Shown in pieces: positions 5,449 through 7,442 of a DNA stretch of 7,442 bases; within the stretch, counting starts at the first letter, position 1, and the number at the start of each line of letters is the position of its first letter. The notes under the pieces are model-generated. The model ran no database searches. It was not told the origin of the DNA and saw only the letters and a list, made by a program, of their open reading frames with translations. The DNA comes from Cytophagales bacterium (GTDB lineage Bacteria; Bacteroidota; Bacteroidia; Cytophagales; UBA9547). The stretch lies in NCBI GenBank assembly GCA_013298205.1, contig JAAFJZ010000001.1:28699-36140 (forward strand). The letters run 5' to 3'. A program made the position numbers and the translations under genes.

Positions 5449-7442
5449 TTACCTTTTCAAAAACTCAAATTCATATATTTTTGGTTCAATTTTTTGGGCT
5501 AATATTTTTAGCGTATCTCTCAAATCTGCAATAAGCATTGAATAGGTTTCATCTTTGCTTTTATTATTCATTTTGCCCGCTGAACTTCTTCCTTGAAAAT
5601 GCTCACGAATGTCATACAAAGCCGCATTTACGTTGCAATTGGGCTGTTTGTGATAATATTTCCAAAGTTCACGACCGGCATCAAAAACTGCCGTGGCTTC
5701 GGGAGAGAATTTTAAAGGATGTTCTAAATGAACATTTGGTTCACTTACTGCAAATAAATTTATTTTTTCATCAGGTTTTATTTTACCCATAATAAATTTA
5801 TTCATAAAATCACTTTCAAATCTCGCTTTTGCATCTACTTCATTTTCAGTAAATGGAATCCAATGATTAGTTCCGAATTTAGATTGAATATTATTACTAA
5901 AAAGTGTGAAAGATAAACAATCATTATGGAATTCAGTATCTTTTTCCCATGTGTTATTTGGATATAAAAATTGGTCTCGATCATTTAGCCAAGTAGCTTC
6001 CATACAATGACGTACAGCATAAAAAATAGCACATTCTATTAAGTTTTCAATACAAACCTCTATAATTGTAAAGCCAGCTTGATTAGGAATATTTTGACTA
6101 TTTAATCGACAATAATCTAGGTGTTGAAAATCACTACCAACACAAAATATTTTTGCAACAATATTTTTACTTTCCTTACACCTTTTTTCAATAATCCAAC
6201 TGTTAATATATTTGGTATTTTCGTATGAATAAAACATTTTTTTTCCTTGTAAAACACCATTTTTATCATAAAAGTCAGCTTGATTTTGTTTAAATTTTTC
6301 TTTTTTATTCGTGTCCCAAATTTGAAAACCAATTGGAAATTTTCCTATTACGTTATCAAAACTACTTGCAGGAACCACAAACATTTTTTGAAGATCAGCT
6401 AGAAAATTACTTCTAAAAACTTCATAAAAAGGTGCATTTAAGATTTTTAGTTTTGAAAAAATCGCAATTTTACAATCTTTAATTTCGCTATAAAGTCTGA
6501 CAACAAATTGTGCATAAAGTTCACGTTTCCCCTTTCCCAAAAAAACATCATACTTTACACGCTGTTTCGTTAAATTCACCCCACTTTTGCCGATATTAAT
6601 ACCGCTTTCAGTTCCTTTTTTTGCATTAGCTTCTGCATAAGGCGGATTGATATACACCACCAATTTCTTTCGTTTTTCAGGGTTATTAATAATCTCTTGT
6701 AGTGATTGTGGCAATTTGGTAAAATCATCGTTCAAAAAATCAAATTGAAATACATGGTCATCTAGTAAATTTGCTCCGTTTTTTATGCGGTCGTGCATCA
6801 CTTCCACATCTTGAATGTCAAGTGTCGATGCCCAAATGTTGTATTTATTAGTCAATCCGTTTAATAAATTACCTGTTCCTGCAGCACAATCCCAAATATA
6901 ATATTCGTCTTGCCAATCATTGCCAAGCACATCGGTAAGGTATTTTTGGGATAGTTCTACCCAAATTTGTGGAGTAAAAAAACTACCTTTTCGCTCACGC
7001 ACATCTTGCGGAACAAGCAAATCTCTGCGTTCCACAATATAATCCCAATAATCTTCTTTTGGCGGTCGATGGTATTTATTCCAAAACTGGGTATGGGCAA
7101 TTTTTTTGTCGTTAAAACTAGTTGATTTATTACTAAAAAATCCTGAATTGTCGAGCGTTCTATCTAATTCATAATGATCGGTTTTTAATAAAACATACAA
7201 ACTATCTTTCAAAGACTGATTATTATCTGAAAGCAAATCTGCCAAATAAAAATCGCCATCGATGATGCCATTTTTTTTGGCAATGTCCCAATTTACAGCA
7301 ATGGTAGGTTTTACACTTTGCAACCATTTGTTGTAAATAATCATAAAATTATTTTTGTCAATCGTGGTTTTTGTCAAACCATATTTGCCAACTACGAAAT
7401 TGTTTTTTATAAATATTTTTAATTCCCGCTCGTCTTTTAAAT
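5449..7442 (-). CDS. Type IIG restriction-modification enzyme, N-terminus outside window; RM-B
   Basis: The reading frame is open to the window edge, giving at least 663 codons; the first visible residues (LKDERELKIF) align with RM-A residue 148. By analogy about 147 residues, including the nuclease active site, lie beyond 7442. Visible parts match RM-A: motif X RERKGSFFTP; motif I DCAAGTGNLL (the DCAAGTGN codons are at 6868-6891); catalytic NPPY (6637-6648); a divergent specificity region; and a conserved C-terminus ending EFEFLKR, as in RM-A. It is therefore an adenine-N6 methyltransferase, very probably with its own nuclease. By hand count, 245 of 270 residues match RM-A before the divergent region and 149 of 187 after it. 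A TTG at 7375-7377 is not a credible start because conserved sequence continues upstream. RM-B is the upstream gene, with RM-A starting 16 nt after its TAA. Confidence 0.85.
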   Translation of the reverse strand, partial: LKDERELKIFIKNNFVVGKYGLTKTTIDKNNFMIIYNKWLQSVKPTIAVNWDIAKKNGIIDGDFYLADLLSDNNQSLKDSLYVLLKTDHYELDRTLDNSGFFSNKSTSFNDKKIAHTQFWNKYHRPPKEDYWDYIVERRDLLVPQDVRERKGSFFTPQIWVELSQKYLTDVLGNDWQDEYYIWDCAAGTGNLLNGLTNKYNIWASTLDIQDVEVMHDRIKNGANLLDDHVFQFDFLNDDFTKLPQSLQEIINNPEKRKKLVVYINPPYAEANAKKGTESGINIGKSGVNLTKQRVKYDVFLGKGKRELYAQFVVRLYSEIKDCKIAIFSKLKILNAPFYEVFRSNFLADLQKMFVVPASSFDNVIGKFPIGFQIWDTNKKEKFKQNQADFYDKNGVLQGKKMFYSYENTKYINSWIIEKRCKESKNIVAKIFCVGSDFQHLDYCRLNSQNIPNQAGFTIIEVCIENLIECAIFYAVRHCMEATWLNDRDQFLYPNNTWEKDTEFHNDCLSFTLFSNNIQSKFGTNHWIPFTENEVDAKARFESDFMNKFIMGKIKPDEKINLFAVSEPNVHLEHPLKFSPEATAVFDAGRELWKYYHKQPNCNVNAALYDIREHFQGRSSAGKMNNKSKDETYSMLIADLRDTLKILAQKIEPKIYEFEFLKR
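6013..6630 (-). other. Divergent target-recognition region of RM-B
   Basis: This is the counterpart of 3579-4181 in RM-A. It spans 206 residues from just after NPPYAE to just before RHCMEATWLND. Structural anchors shared with RM-A (AQF.VR.Y, FSKLKIL, FVVPA, GKFPIGF, DFQ) show a common fold. Most other positions differ, especially the section between KYI(S/N) and the RHC anchor. It is probably the specificity module, predicting a recognition sequence different from that of RM-A. Confidence 0.6.
7316..7442. repeat. 127-bp perfect direct repeat, copy in RM-B (partner 4867-4993)
   Basis: Identical to 4867-4993 up to the last base of the window, so the true repeat is probably longer on the right. 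It lies in the part of RM-B coding for the start of the linker between nuclease and methyltransferase. Together with the strongly similar methyltransferase-core DNA, it offers ample homology for recombination between the two tandem genes. Confidence 0.9.

Noticed and set aside
7375..7377. TTG as the start codon of RM-B (642-aa version).
   Set aside because: The frame stays open to 7442 and the 21 upstream codons are identical in protein and DNA to RM-A, so the real start lies beyond the window.
3015..7442. BREX, DISARM or Type I RM system.
   Set aside because: No helicase, ATPase, separate specificity subunit or other partner genes are present; nuclease, methylase and specificity regions sit in single chains, as in Type IIG.
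1..7442. CRISPR arrays, tRNA or rRNA genes, insertion sequences.
   Set aside because: No regularly spaced short repeats, no cloverleaf-like or rRNA sequences, and no transposase or integrase motifs were seen in any frame.

Overview
This AT-rich window (about 70% A+T by eye) looks like a Bacteroidota chromosome segment, probably from the Cytophagales or a relative. Three things point there: a Bacteroidota-style promoter (TTG, 19 nt, TAnnTTTG) in front of purC, no visible Shine-Dalgarno sites, and a long-form PurC of 313 aa. The genus cannot be fixed from the sequence.

Layout. Positions 1-516 (minus) hold the N-terminal 172 codons of an exported family 3 glycoside hydrolase that runs off the left edge. 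A 271-bp divergent promoter region (517-787) separates it from purC (788-1729, plus). purC is followed by a small STAS-domain protein (1788-2168, plus), probably in the same transcript. A convergent intergenic stretch (2169-2295) with several short inverted repeats separates this block from the minus-strand genes. These are a six-helix membrane protein resembling DUF6498 (2296-2928) and two large paralogous genes (3015-5432 and 5449 to beyond 7442).

The two large genes dominate the window. Each appears to be a single-chain Type IIG (Eco57I-like) restriction-modification enzyme. The complete one (RM-A, 805 aa) has a candidate PD-(D/E)XK nuclease site at its N-terminus (D33, E54-A-K56, Q68), followed by a gamma-class N6-adenine methyltransferase (motif X, motif I DCACGTGN, motif IV NPPY) and a C-terminal target-recognition region. 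The second (RM-B) lies just upstream in transcription order, 16 nt from RM-A, and its N-terminus is outside the window. Hand alignment shows a mosaic: about 91% amino-acid identity through the linker and methyltransferase core, much lower identity across the roughly 200-residue target-recognition region, then about 80% in the C-terminal part. A 127-bp tract of perfect DNA identity runs to the window edge. This fits an operon of two duplicated enzymes with different DNA specificities, kept similar by gene conversion.

How the genes relate. purC is housekeeping, the STAS protein is probably regulatory, and the GH3 enzyme acts on cell-wall or other amino-sugar polymers. The restriction-modification pair looks like accessory defence DNA next to this core block. 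No link between the DUF6498-like protein and the RM pair can be shown beyond adjacency and shared strand.
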